DNA of 64,000 bases from Vitis vinifera (taxonomy: Eukaryota > Streptophyta > Magnoliopsida > Vitales > Vitaceae). Position 1 is the first letter of the stretch, and the number at the start of each line of letters is the position of its first letter. A program made the position numbers and the translations under genes. This document shows positions 31,501 to 42,681 of the stretch, piece by piece. The stretch is taken from NCBI RefSeq assembly GCF_030704535.1, contig NC_081822.1, positions 692,001-756,000 of the forward strand. Direction: 5' to 3'. The notes beneath the pieces were generated by a model. That model made no database searches and was not told the origin of the DNA. It saw nothing but the letters and a program-made list of their open reading frames with translations.

Positions 31501-34500
31501 TGTGGAGATAAAACTCCAACACCGGATGGGTTCACCATGGCTTTTTGGCAACATTACTTGAACTTTGTGAAGAATGAAGTGAGACTCCTTTGAGGAGTTT
31601 TATGAATAAGAATTATTTGAAAGAAGTTTAAATGTCACATTCCTAGTTTTGCAAAGATGTTGACTAATAGGCTTAAAAGGGTTGTAGGAAGGTATCCAAT
31701 TATCAACATGCCATTGTAGAAAGCAGACAAAGTTTGGACGCAATTCTTATTACAAATGAAACCATATATTTGAGATTGAAAATCCTTACTAACAATATTA
31801 TCTATAAAATTGACATCAAGAAGGTTTATAGCCAAGTTAATTATGGTGTTTTACTTGCAATTCTGGAAACAAATGGGTTTTGGCCAAAATTGGGTTCATT
31901 GGAAAGAAGATATATACTATTTAATAGATTTTCCAACATTAGAGAGACTTTATCTTAGCATGGATCCTTTGTGGGAAAAAAGTGTAAAAAGGTTTGAAGA
32001 GTGGTGCCCAATTGCTTGTTGGGAAAGAAGAAAATGAAGATTGACGTTTTCTATGTACAACAAAACTTTTCTTAACAAGTGAAGTTAGGGATTTGCCTTT
32101 AAAAAGGAGTTCCTATGAAAGGGAATTATTGTAGGAAAGTTTGAGGAAGAAGAGGAGGGTTGATGTGGATGTAGTGTGAGGGGTGGATTTAGGGTATGGT
32201 TGTGAAGGGCAATTAGGAGAGGGGAAGATGTTTTAAAAGTAGTACTTATTTCGTAGTTAGTGATGAAAGGAGAATAAAGATTTAGAAGGATGGTTGGTGT
32301 ACCGATTCAACTTTTAATGTTTCTTTCCCCTCTTTGTATGCTTTAACTACCTCAAAGGGCCTTTGGGTTGTGGATGTTCAGGGCAATTAGGTGAAGGGGG
32401 CTATTAGAGTCCTTGTTTTTCAAGACAGCAAGCCAAAAAGGGTGGCGGTGTTTCTTTTTTGAGATTGCTAGAAAGGATAGTTGATTTGGACAAAAAGGAC
32501 AAGGTGATAAATGACATTTCACGACCCAAATTCTGGGCAACCTATGACCCTAAGTCAAAGGTTTGACCCTAAGTATTACTCCTAATCCAAGCTAATAATC
32601 AACCTGAACACACTGATTTTTTTATTATTATTATTATTGAAATAAATCACAGTTTAAATTATGGGCTACTCCTAATCTAAGAATTGTTGATGATATTTGT
32701 AGGCGATGGATTGGAGAAAAACTATTGTTGTTGATTGTGGGAATAATTGGGTTATGTTTGAAAAATAAAAGTATATCCTAAAAATTAATGGTTGCTAATA
32801 TATGGGCTTATTGCATTTTATTTGCATCGTGGTTATGTGAGAAAAAAAAATAATGATGAAAGGTGGTGTGAAATGAAAAAAAAAAAAATTATGATGAGAA
32901 ATAAAGGTTTGAGAAAGGGTGAATTAAGAAGGGAACGAGATCTCTAATATAAAAGACAAAATAATTTATCTTGGAAAGACTCCAAATGGGGAGTGCATTT
33001 AGGTACACATGCGTATCATTTGATGAAAGCCATAGAATAATAGTGTATTATGTAATTGTGTGTTACATTTTCATTTGCATTTTTATTTAATTATCAAGAG
33101 GCATATAAGATGCATGGTCATTTAAAATAAAATGTTTGGTTTAAGGGTGAATGGTTATTTTAATGTGTGAATATTATTTTAGTGTCTTGGTGTTTATTTT
33201 AATGTGCTTGAACCTGTTTTTTGATAAGTAAAAAGAAGAATATATTAAAAGCGCTTGTAAAAAGGCGTAATAGTTGATTAATTAATTTTAGTTTATATTT
33301 TGGATGATTGTGAACTAGTTATAGGAGATTTTGTTCCAGACTTGGGTAGAGACTTTGTTGATTTTTTTATTTTTTTTAATTGAGCCATAATGATATTTAT
33401 AAGTTAGTGAGATAAATTCTAACATTCATTGCTTTCATGTAATATAATATAGTTTAACTCTTTATATCCTACTATATTTCATAAAATTGATTATATATTA
33501 CTTTATACTTCATACTTTCAATATATATGCACATATATACATATTTTTCATTATATAAAAGAACTTACGATACATCATTTGGTATGATACACGATACAAA
33601 AAAATTGAAAAACGATACACGGTAAGTTTTATGAGTTAACAACTATGCATACAATGCATGCCTAAATGCATGAGAGACAATTCTCAGTTACGACTACCAA
33701 CAGTTGCATTACTTGCTTTTGTTAATCAAGTTGAGAAGTGACAGAAGTAAAAACCCTAGAGTACACAAACTGTTCTTCCCTGTAACACGATCTTTTTGTT
33801 CATCCCTTAAAATAATAAATACATGGAAACAACCTTTTCATCGGCAAGACCTAAAGTTTTGAATGTTGCAACATGGGAGAGGAAATATCACTGAGAAAAA
33901 ATCATAGTAAATAACTTCTTTAATAATTTTGACACTTCTTATTTCAAGAAATAATCTGGCGACCAATATTTTTGGTGAAACTGTAGAAGGCTTTAGGATT
34001 TTATGCCTATTTGGACCTAATAATTAAAAACAGATGAGTATTCACAAGTTGAATTTACATAAACACAGTAATTAAGAAGCCAAAATTTAGTGAAAATTTA
34101 GAAATTCCACAATAAATTTTATAAGATTGTAATGCGATTAGGAAAAAAAAAATTGCCAGAAGAAATAGCTATCTTACATTGGAAAGTCCAAACTCTAGCT
34201 CCTCCTGCAAATCATTCAACACAACAGTTAGGTCTCGGATTATTGATCCTGAAATTAATGTGAATCAGTTCTTAATAAGTTCAAAATTCTGAGATCAATT
34301 CGAAGATCCCATAGCTGTGTGAATATTCAAAACAAATGTAATCGCGTGATTCATACTGCAAAAACCGATTCATATTCAAATAATTTAAAAAATAAATAAA
34401 TAAATAAAACCAAAATAATCGATTTTCAGATGATTTTCTTTACCGCGACGGCATTGCAAGCTGCGCACTTATCATCAATGCAAAAAGCTACTGAGAATAT

Positions 34501-34539
34501 GGCGAATATCATCGCGATCCTCACCATCGCCACCGCCAT
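25581..34539 (-). CDS. MIR-interacting saposin-like (Canopy-type) ER protein
   Basis: Small secretory-pathway protein with a saposin-B fold, relative of plant MSAP-like proteins (Arabidopsis At1g42480) and animal Canopy proteins, which act as ER co-chaperones for receptors. Nine exons in transcript order: 34539-34444, 34204-34178, 29190-29111, 27780-27708, 27439-27382, 26776-26725, 26582-26558, 26466-26375, 25641-25581; 187 aa, all phases match. Signal peptide residues 1-20, then DDKCAACNAVAEELEFGLSN, EKPRNHLDMRHRLDSKGQR, SELRVVELLDGLCEKMQDYT, KQEARAYSKDISSYCGR, LLEETEDE and KVLCQDLSKHC: the six cysteines of the fold are present. Exon 2 is a 27-base micro-exon. The acidic tail ends SEEL, not KDEL/HDEL, so ER retention by that signal is uncertain. 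Intron 2 is 5 kb because of a LINE. The function in plants is little known. Confidence 0.93.
25976..26139. repeat. diverged direct duplication in last intron of saposin-like gene
   Basis: A segment starting AAGTGGATTCTTC and ending CCAAACAAGAGAAAA occurs at 25976-26043 and again at 26071-26139, 95 bases apart, with only a few differences. It lies in a region (about 25900-26225) whose right part, GAACCAAACATTTTG, resembles the ends of plant MITE-type elements. Confidence 0.8.
27985..28446. mobile_element. LTR-like fossil (possible solo LTR)
   Basis: A 462-base block starting TGTTAG and ending CTAACA, the TG...CA short inverted ends usual for LTRs. It holds the ACGTGGTTCGGC / TGCCTACGTCCACGG sequence seen in several plant LTR families. 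No internal coding region or second copy is nearby, so it would be a solo LTR or a very short element. Flanking target duplications were not convincing, and family and age cannot be set from here. It lies in an intron of the saposin-like gene. Confidence 0.45.
29350..32500 (+). mobile_element. decayed L1-type LINE in saposin-like gene intron 2
   Basis: Plus-strand remnants of a plant L1 non-LTR retrotransposon, antisense to the host gene. In order: ORF1-like piece (NVMEWGDFIYAVFAHGG, about 29550); an endonuclease-end piece (LLLVRGTCTWP near 30980, PISDHSTIQL near 31110, RFGHMWLKLEGFRKP near 31180); reverse transcriptase entry (CGDKTPTPDGFTMAFWQHY near 31500); RT core (MLTNRLKRVVGR near 31655, DAILITNETI near 31735, KIDIKKVYSQVNYGVLLAIL near 31810); and a tail piece (CTDSTFNVSFPSLYAL near 32300). 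Many stops and frame changes separate these, so it is long dead. The active-site FADD block was not found. Ends are approximate; no target duplication was identified. Confidence 0.85.
32618..32638. repeat. ATT trinucleotide run
   Basis: Short run of ATT/TTA triplets following a T tract, just beyond the recognisable LINE remnant. It may be part of the LINE tail, but that is not shown. Confidence 0.6.
33213..33270 (-). mobile_element. LINE 3' tail fragment
   Basis: Read on the minus strand, this gives CGCCTTTTTAC, then TTTTAATATATTC, then TTTTTACTTATCAAAAAA, the usual 3' end of plant L1 LINEs with its A tail. Its orientation is opposite to the larger LINE remnant to the left, so it is a separate, truncated insertion. 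The rest of the element upstream on the minus strand was not recognised. Confidence 0.55.
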
Positions 34540-34830
34540 TGCCGTGGACTCTCTCGTCTTCCTCTTCTCCTCTCTCGATTTCGCCCAAAATGCCTCCTGT
34601 TTTATGGTTTTATGCTCGATTTTCTATGGGCCTTTGACTGGCCTGACATTGAAACGGCCCCCAAAGGTGAAGTGGCTATAGTTAAGAGTCTTTAGACCAT
34701 GACTATTCAGGCCCAAATACCATCCATGGGCTTTCTGCCCATATCCAAGCATATCCAATAGGTTGGGCCCCTCTACTAGCCGTATCTTGGCTTCAGATTA
34801 TGTGGGGCCCAAGTTGGACTTTGGAAATCT
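34540..34830 (-). promoter_or_regulatory. promoter of saposin-like gene with clustered TGGGCY boxes
   Basis: Upstream of the saposin-like start codon there are four TGGGCC/TGGGCT or GGCCCA boxes at 34627, 34710, 34727 and 34764, and a GGGCCC near 34804. This is the pattern of site II (TCP-bound) elements common in broadly expressed plant genes. There is no clear TATA box. Regulation by TCP factors is inferred from the motif only. Confidence 0.5.
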
Positions 34831-37800
34831 TATTAAAATCAACATTTAAAGCAAAAATAAAGAGAAAAAAAAAGGGGAAAAAAAGTACTGGAAACCACGC
34901 ACTTATGGGATGGCAATCATGGCATTGCCCTCGCCACCCCACTCGGATTATATATCTATAATTAATTTAAAAATAATAATTTAATTTAAAATTTTCTATT
35001 TTTCCATTTTTAATATATATAAAATAATAAAAAATATTTGTAATAAAATAAATCACAAAAAATTATAATATTTTATTTAATTAGAAATATATATATATAT
35101 ATATATATTTAATGTAATTAAACATTTTAAAAAGGTTTTAAAAAATTCAAAATAAATAAATAAATAGCATACCATTTTTTTTTATTAAGATAATAATGGG
35201 AATTACTTTGTGTTCGTGAAACGGGTTGGGATAAGGGCAATCAATATCGAACCACCCTCGTCACCATCCATTGATGAATTTCGTAAAAATGATTTTATTT
35301 GTTACAAAAATATAGGATCATCCATTATTTTGTATAATAGGTGTCATTACTATGTACTTTATCCATAATCTTATATATTAATGTATTTATTTATACCTTT
35401 ATATTATGTGTTATATTTCATCATACATTTCAATTGTACAAATGGAATGTTCAGCATAATATGAAAATGGTATCATAGAGAGTTCGTATTTTTGTTCATC
35501 AAGTTACCTAGAGAGTTCATAAGTAGTCCTCCTTTTAATAGCTTAATTTTTTTATTGTTTAATTAAATACATTAAAGCAACATAATAAAATATAATCAAT
35601 CTCATGGTAAACAGAGGAAACCAGCCATAGATTATTTTAGAAACTTTGTGAATGTAAGACTTCAAAGACATTTGAGCATTAGGAAAGCTTGAACACTTTA
35701 TAGAGACACTAATTGTTTCATTTATTTATTTATTTTTATTTTTACGTTTGATGAATTCTAAATCCATTATACATCTAATATTTGTAAATATTTTCCAAAC
35801 AAATCTATATTTCTTATCAAAATATTCATATAATGAATTAACAAGAATATCCGAGGGGAGTATAATTTAAAAGGTACATAAATAAAGCCGAATTCAAAAA
35901 TATTTGAAGTAAAGTGAACAACTTGATCTAATTAGTCTATTACACTAATAATAACCATTTTCTAATTTTTATTTATTTAATTTAATTGTTCATAAAACTT
36001 CATTGATAATGAAAAATTGTTAATGGGAAATGTTGGGTATGTTATAGTTTAATTATTTTCCTCTGCCTTTAAGATAAACAATGCAAATGCCAACTAATTT
36101 TACTCATTAAAAAAGAAAAAAAAGTAGCTTTGAGCATGTTGATGAGTTTGATACACGAGTTAAATATTCGTCCTCTTTTAGATGCAAAGAATGCGATGGA
36201 ACATGGCATTAAATTTACTTTAATCGGTTATTTTATTTTATTATTATTTTGTACTCTTGGCTATTTTATTAAAGGAGCAAGTTGAATCAGTGGGTTGGTG
36301 GAGCATTAAGTTATATTGCATGTTTATTAATGAGAATAAAAAAAAAAAAGGAAAAAATGGGTTTTAATTTATTAATATTAAAATATATGAAAAAAAATAA
36401 CCTCAAAATTTTGAAATCGATATTATCTCAAGTTAAAGAGTCTAATTGATAATTAATGTTGATGACATGACAAATAAATGGGATCTTCTAAGGGATAACC
36501 AGATGACTCGTTAAAAAATATATGTATTTTAAATTATTTTTAAATAAATAAAAATAATATCAATTTAAAAAATTGGAGTTTTTTTTCTTTGTATATTTTT
36601 ATAAATGTGAGTCAAAACCCACTTATCTTTAAAAAAAATGGTCAATTTTTATAAAAGTTTTTCTATCTAAATTATTTTACATTTAATAAAATATTTTTAA
36701 TATTAATATTATATTTCTAAAGAAAAATTATGGTTGTTGTATTATTTTTATTTTTTGTTAGATAAATATTTCTAATTAATTTATTGAGTTAAAAAAAATT
36801 ATAATTTAAGACCATTTAGCAATATTTTCAAAATCATTCTCAAAAAATATTTTTTAAGAATAATTATTCAAAACTTATTTTTCATCAAATTCTTGAACAT
36901 TTATTAACTATGTCAAAGGTCTCGAGGCATTATTTCTATTTTTAATTATTTATAAAAAAAATCATATGAAAATATCTTAAATTTGTTCTTAATTGTAAAT
37001 CATTTTCAAAACAAATATTAAAAAAGAAGAAGTAGTTTTTAATAAAATAAATAAATAAAAACATCTAAAATTTGTTCTTAGTACAGAACAAGTATTCAAA
37101 AAACTGTTTTTACTAAATTAAAAAAATGATATTAAAAACTACTTATTATTTTAAAAAATAATAATAAGAAAACGATTTTCAATACTAGTTTCAAAAGACC
37201 GGGACTTTCTCCTCCTCTACCTTACCCCATCTTATTCAAAGACAAATTCGGCAAATTCTACCTTGTATTTAATAAAAAAACTAACCACCATTGACAAGCA
37301 TGAAGCAAGTTGCATGAAGTCCATTATTGTAAGAAAGCTACGTGATTATATGATTTTGGTTTGGACCAACCAAATTTAAAACATCACATGACCCATAATA
37401 AAGAGCATGTGGTCCATATCAAAGTTGCCTAGTATTCTTCTTACTTGATCATATTCTAGTTGCCATCCCTTTATGGAACTCCATGAGATGCCTCCATCTC
37501 TAGCTTTAAAAGCCACATGCATTTGTGAAGTGTAGGCTAATTTCATTAATGAGATGGGAAGCGAGTCTTCTGGTGGGTTCGGTAGCTGGAAATTGTGTTC
37601 GGATGATTTATTAAAATTGAGAATAAAAAAATATTGTTATTGTAAAAATTAAAATTAAAATATTATTTTTTACAATATATATTTTAAAAACTTCCTTGAA
37701 ACCCAATATGGCTTAAATAATGGGGTTTTTGTGCAAATTTAATTATTGTAGACAAAACAACAATTTCCCACCTAATTAATTTGAAATTCTCAAACGTTTT

Positions 37801-39540
37801 CTTAAAAAATTTATTGAAGCTATTTTAATAATCACAAAAGGTTGGCAGTTAAATCAAATGTTGAAATATTTGAGAGACAAATGGTCTCGAAGCAATCGAT
37901 CAATTCAAGACCCTAAATTCAACAAAACTAATGATTACCAATAGCATATTTTCTTTTACAAAATATATCTTTTTCAAATCAAGATATGGGTTTTTTTTTC
38001 TTTATTTTTTATTTATTTTTTCCATCAAAATCAAACATTGAAATATTATAATAAAATTATGGGATATCACATGTGTATTATAATTTTATTATGATCTCAT
38101 TATTTTATGTCAAATGTAGAGACAAAAAAAAATGTCATTAATTAGACACGTTATGCATATATATTTTTTAATTTAATTTTTATTTATTTTTATCTAATAT
38201 TCAATTATTTTTGTAGTTGATGTTTCATTGATTTATACTTTATATTTTAATATCATTGTTTTGTGCTTTAACTCTATTGCTTTATAATTTGATTATATTA
38301 TTTTGAATTGTAATTTTATTTCAATATACTTTATTTTTATTTATTTATATATTAATTTCATATATCATGTTCAAGAATAATTCTTAAAAATAGACTCTAG
38401 TTTTTGTGTTTAAATATAAATATTTTTTATTTTTCGATTATTATTAGAAATTTCTTTAAAAAAATTAAAACTGTCTTAAAAATATTATAAAAAATGATAT
38501 ATTTTTTAAAATAAAATTTTATTTTATTTTTTCAAAAAAGTTTGTGGCACAAGTTTTCAATACAAATTTTTCATGTTAAATATTTAAAAACAAAAAAGCT
38601 AATAATAAATTTAAGGCCTAAATTCAATGAAACTCATGATTATCAATCAGTCATGGGTGTGAGGAGGGGAGCCAAAAGACTGAGTAGTCAACATCTGAAA
38701 TGAAAGTAGTTCGATGCCATAATCATGCGGACGACAATGAATGACGGTGATAGGCCCCACTACACTCTTACCTACCCTAATATATTACTCCCGTTTTCAC
38801 TGCCGCGTGTTCCGCGTTGCGGTCATCGTGGACCCTACTCATCTTCATCAACATCCATGCTGCTCCGCCGCAGTGAACCTTATCCCGCAAACCTACTTGC
38901 CTAGCCGCTGATCTCTCACCTCGATATCCGCGAGTACGATCCTACGGCTAAAAATGCGATTTCTCCGAGGACTGTTGCTTGAGCGCTCCTATCAAATCGA
39001 TGCAGATAAAAAGATGAAAAAGGGGAAGGCGTATTTCTTTTTTCAATCGAGGTGATGTTTGTGCGGCGTATTTATTTATTTATATTATTTCAATTAAATT
39101 TATTTATTTATTATATTTTGAATATTTTATTACTTAATTCGGTATTTCCCGAAAATCACATATAATTAAAGGTACTGAGAAATAAAAGAACCAAAGTTTT
39201 TATAGTTTATAATTTTATTAGATTAATTTGACAAAAGATTTAAATATTGATTTCATTTGCAGATTATTAATTTTAATTTGAGAAAAATTTAAAGAATAAT
39301 ATTATAATAAAAAGGAAAAAGAAAAAAAGAGAAAGATTGGCATATGGGAAAGTGAGAAGGTGGAGCGTCGCTTTTTGATAAGTGCTGTGTCGCTTTTACT
39401 AATTCCAGGCGGCCCCCGACCAAATCCAAAAGACAAATGTTGAAAACGCTACTGCTGGGTCTGTGGGTTGCAGTTACACACCACTCCTCTGCTATTTGCA
39501 ATTATTATTATCATTTATTTCTTTTGTTCAACGATAAATA
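34831..39540. other. AT-rich intergenic desert
   Basis: No coding sequence is supported. The region is dominated by A/T runs, with a TA run at 35088-35109. Bases 36820-37190 have the look of the AT-rich dispersed elements of this genome (repeated AATTTGTTCTTA, and a GTTCTTAGTACAGAAC palindrome near 37074) but no proven ends. A GC-balanced island at about 38740-39010 stands out; see findings. The promoter of the F-box/kelch gene must lie in the last few hundred bases. Confidence 0.6.
35088..35109. repeat. TA dinucleotide microsatellite
   Basis: About eleven TA units in AT-rich intergenic DNA. Confidence 0.85.
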
Positions 39541-40938
39541 TCAAAATGGGAAAACCCTAAGGTAGATTTTCAGAGCTCGATTATCACGCGAAGCTCTGTT
39601 ATCTGGACTCGATTGAAGGTATTCTTTTTTTTTTTCTTTTTCGGATTTTGATTTGGTGGAAAGCGTGTTTGGTTGCTGAGAATTTGTGGGGAAAGACAAG
39701 AAAATGGGCTGGGTTGAGATGGCTGCTGTGAGGTTTTGAGTTTGTTTTCTTTTGTTCATCTGGAACCAAACGGAGGACTAGTGCTTTTTTAAAAATAAAA
39801 TGGTTTTTGGGTGGTTTGGTTTGATTTGAGTGCAGATTTGTGGATTTTGATATGGAGCTGTTTGAATCGTAATGGGATTTAAATTGGATGGCTGTGGTGA
39901 ATCTTGTAGTCTTGAACTGATTTCGAGCTTTGTTTTGTATTTTAGGATCGTGGATCTGTTAGTTTGATCGTGTAAAGCTTGTGATTGTATGATGCATGAA
40001 TGGAATGTTGATAAATTGGCGTCAGATTGTGGTTTTCTGGAAGTGAAATGGCGCTGATCCCATTATTTCTGTTGTTTTGCATTTTTACATCTCAATTTGG
40101 TAATCCTAGCAAAATGTAGTATAAGAAAACAAAATCATTTTGATTCTCAGTGTTGATTATTTCGGCTTTCAGAAATATTTATTTGTTTTCTTGCTTATTT
40201 CTTGTTTTCATTTGTGAAAATGGAACCTAGAAGATGTTTTATGAATGAATGAAAACGCAGAGAAAGGAAACTGGGTCTTCCATGGCCGTTTGAGTTAGTT
40301 CAGGGGAGAATGTGCTTGTTTTTTTTTTTTTCCTGCTCATATCTTGAGTCCTTAATGGTCTGTTTGGTTTATGAGAAAAGGTAGGTCAAGCAATTAGCTG
40401 CACTGCTTAAGAGTATTATGTTTGATGTTCTCTTGCCTTTCTTAAATAAAAACGAGGCATTGAAGACATGGGAAACAGCTCATTGATTTTAAAAACATGT
40501 TGCTGAATTTGTTTTGCTCATCACGTTCTGTTTCATCACGAAGACAAAACAATATTCATTTCCATAGCCAAATGCTGATTTAGATTTTTCCGTCATTTTC
40601 TTATTTTGCAGTGTTTTTTTGTTCTTTTTCTTTGGGAAACAAAAACAGCACATGTCATAAGATTCATATTTGTATTTCTTGTTCTTTGTTACTCAGCAGT
40701 TGAACAGAGACTAAAGTCTACATCTCCTAGAGCCATGAGATGGGTCTAGAGCGCTGGAAAGATACAAAATCCTAATGATTCCTTCACAATTGTGGTCTCT
40801 TCCAAGATCGCATGGTCATTACCTTTCTGGGACGTTTTGTGTTGGACGAATGATAGTGGACAGGTTTGGGAATGCATGGTAATTCAAACTGAAGAAAATA
40901 ACAGTGTTACTCTTTCCCTTTGGGAAAATTAGAGCAGA
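39541..40938 (+). other. probable 5' leader and leader intron of F-box/kelch gene
   Basis: A telo-box (AAACCCTAA, 39552-39560) sits where transcription probably starts. GATTGAAG followed by GTATTC near 39618 looks like a leader donor, and CTCAGCAG near 40698 like the matching acceptor, leaving an untranslated exon ahead of the start codon at 40939. The T-rich sequence between is consistent with an intron of about 1.1 kb. Transcript data are not available here. Confidence 0.45.
39552..39560 (+). promoter_or_regulatory. telo-box AAACCCTAA
   Basis: Telo-boxes near transcript starts are common in genes active in dividing cells. Here it lies at the likely 5' end of the F-box/kelch transcript. The effect is inferred from motif knowledge only. 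Confidence 0.4.
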
Positions 40939-42681
40939 ATGATATCTGAAAGACTGTCAGGAGAGACATCTCTTCGTCGGGATTTGGAGGCTTTGAGTGT
41001 GTCCCAACGTCTTGTGAGAAGTGTTAGCCAGAAGTTGAGGAAGAAGAACAACAGAAGTGAAGGGGAAGAAGAGGAAGATGGCAGGGGGGTTTCTTTGAGA
41101 TGTCTTGTTTTGTATGGTAGAGGTGGGGGTTGCAAAGTAGGAGCTGAAACAAGCGATGACTTTGGGGATCCCAGTAGTAGAAGGAGGTCAAGTGCCAGTG
41201 ATGACGGGAAAGGGTACAAAACAATATGTGGAGTGGAGGAAACTGGAGTGGATTGCTTCTCATATGGGGTAAAGGATAAGTTTTGGAAGAGGAATAACAG
41301 GAAGGATTTAGAGGTTGAAGAACTACAGCAAAACAGTAGAATGCACCTCTTCCTTCCAGATGACATTCTGGAATTGTGCTTGGTGCGGCTCCCACTGACC
41401 AGTCTCATGAATGCCCGCCTTGTATGCAAGAAATGGAGATACTTGACTACAACTCCAAGGTTTATGCAGATGAGAAAGGAAGGTTTGCATCAGAATCCAT
41501 GGTTGTTTCTGTTTGGTGCTGTGAAAGATGGTTATTGCTCTGGGGAGATTCATGCCTTAGACGTGTCTCTTGATGAATGGCATAGAGTTGATGCTGATAT
41601 TCTCAAAGGAAGGTTCCTTTTCTCTGTGGCCAGTATCCAGGATAGTGTTTATATAGTTGGAGGTTGTTCTAGCTTGACCAGCTTTGGGAGGGTGGATAGG
41701 AGCTCATTCAAGACGCACAAAGGGGTTTTGGTATTTAGCGCCCTGACTAAATCCTGGCGTAAAGTTGCATCCATGAAGCATGCTAGATCATCGCCCATTT
41801 TAGGAATTTCTGAGGTTGGTTCAGACTGTTTGATTGTGCGAAGTCAGCAAAACAGGCAAGATAGACGCTTTCCCAGGACACGGATTGGTGGGGTATCAGA
41901 TGTTTATGAGGATCCTCACAGGCTTTCACTAAGGCGTGAGCCTGGCAGTGGTTTCAATGAAAACGAGATTTCATCATTGCCCCATAGAAAGCAGGGCAAG
42001 TTTGTCAGGCAGAAAGGTGACCTCTCAAACACTACTGACTGTAGAAGGTTTGTGCTGATTGCCGTCGGAGGTCTTGGCTCTTGGGATGAGCCTTTGGATT
42101 CTGGTGAAATCTATGATTCTGTATCAAATAAATGGATGGAAATTCAAAGGTTGCCTGTAGACTTTGGGATTGTTTGTTCTGGGGTTGTTTGTAATGGGAT
42201 GTTTTACGTTTATTCTGAGACTGATAAGCTTGCTGGATATGACATAGAAAGGGGTTTTTGGGTTGGAATCCAAATCACTCCCTCTCCTCCTCGTGTCCAT
42301 GAATACTACCCAAAACTCGTGTCTTGTAATGGCCGGCTGTTCATGCTTTCTGTTTCCTGGTGTGAAGGGGATGGTCAAATAGGGAGACGAAACAAAGCTG
42401 TTAGAAAGTTGTGGGAGCTGGATCTCATGTATCTTACCTGGACTGAGGTCTCAATCCATCCTGATGCTCCCATGGACTGGAATGCTGCATTTGTAGCAGA
42501 TAGAAACCTCATATTTGGGGTTGAGATGTTCAAGATATTTGGTCAGGTGTTGGACTTCCTGACAGTGTGTGATGTGTCTGATAAAGGAACAAACTGGAGC
42601 CATATTTCAAGGAATCATGTGGCTCATGAGCTGGATGCTTCTTCATGTATGACCAAGTCGATGGCAGTGCTCCATCTGTAA
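40939..42681 (+). CDS. CFK1: F-box/kelch-repeat protein, At5g42350 (CFK1)-like
   Basis: Likely substrate-receptor subunit of an SCF ubiquitin ligase. A single 580-residue coding exon. Residues 1-130 are a basic and acidic low-complexity region (SEGEEEEDG). The F-box covers about residues 137-182 (LFLPDDILELCLVRLPLTSL, then ARLVCKKWRYL). Kelch-like repeats follow to the end, with marks such as VYIVGGCSSL, WRKVASM, VLIAVGGLGSWDE and WMEIQRLPVDFGI. Arabidopsis At5g42350/At5g42360, whose products were described as COP9-signalosome-interacting F-box kelch proteins, share this long N-terminal extension; the assignment is from recall. Upstream in-frame codons at 40929 are not ATG, so 40939 is the best start. 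An open frame on the opposite strand (40929-41429) is a shadow. Confidence 0.93.
   Translation: MISERLSGETSLRRDLEALSVSQRLVRSVSQKLRKKNNRSEGEEEEDGRGVSLRCLVLYGRGGGCKVGAETSDDFGDPSSRRRSSASDDGKGYKTICGVEETGVDCFSYGVKDKFWKRNNRKDLEVEELQQNSRMHLFLPDDILELCLVRLPLTSLMNARLVCKKWRYLTTTPRFMQMRKEGLHQNPWLFLFGAVKDGYCSGEIHALDVSLDEWHRVDADILKGRFLFSVASIQDSVYIVGGCSSLTSFGRVDRSSFKTHKGVLVFSALTKSWRKVASMKHARSSPILGISEVGSDCLIVRSQQNRQDRRFPRTRIGGVSDVYEDPHRLSLRREPGSGFNENEISSLPHRKQGKFVRQKGDLSNTTDCRRFVLIAVGGLGSWDEPLDSGEIYDSVSNKWMEIQRLPVDFGIVCSGVVCNGMFYVYSETDKLAGYDIERGFWVGIQITPSPPRVHEYYPKLVSCNGRLFMLSVSWCEGDGQIGRRNKAVRKLWELDLMYLTWTEVSIHPDAPMDWNAAFVADRNLIFGVEMFKIFGQVLDFLTVCDVSDKGTNWSHISRNHVAHELDASSCMTKSMAVLHL

Noticed and set aside
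30184-32037. Several open frames that could be taken for host genes
   Set aside because: They are pieces of a decayed LINE; endonuclease and reverse transcriptase motifs are scattered over different frames.
34430-34681. 83-codon plus-strand open frame
   Set aside because: It is antisense to exon 1 and the promoter of the saposin-like gene, whose exon is confirmed by splicing phases and family motifs.
40929-41429. 166-codon minus-strand open frame
   Set aside because: Antisense shadow of the F-box/kelch coding exon; Ser/Leu-rich with no family match.
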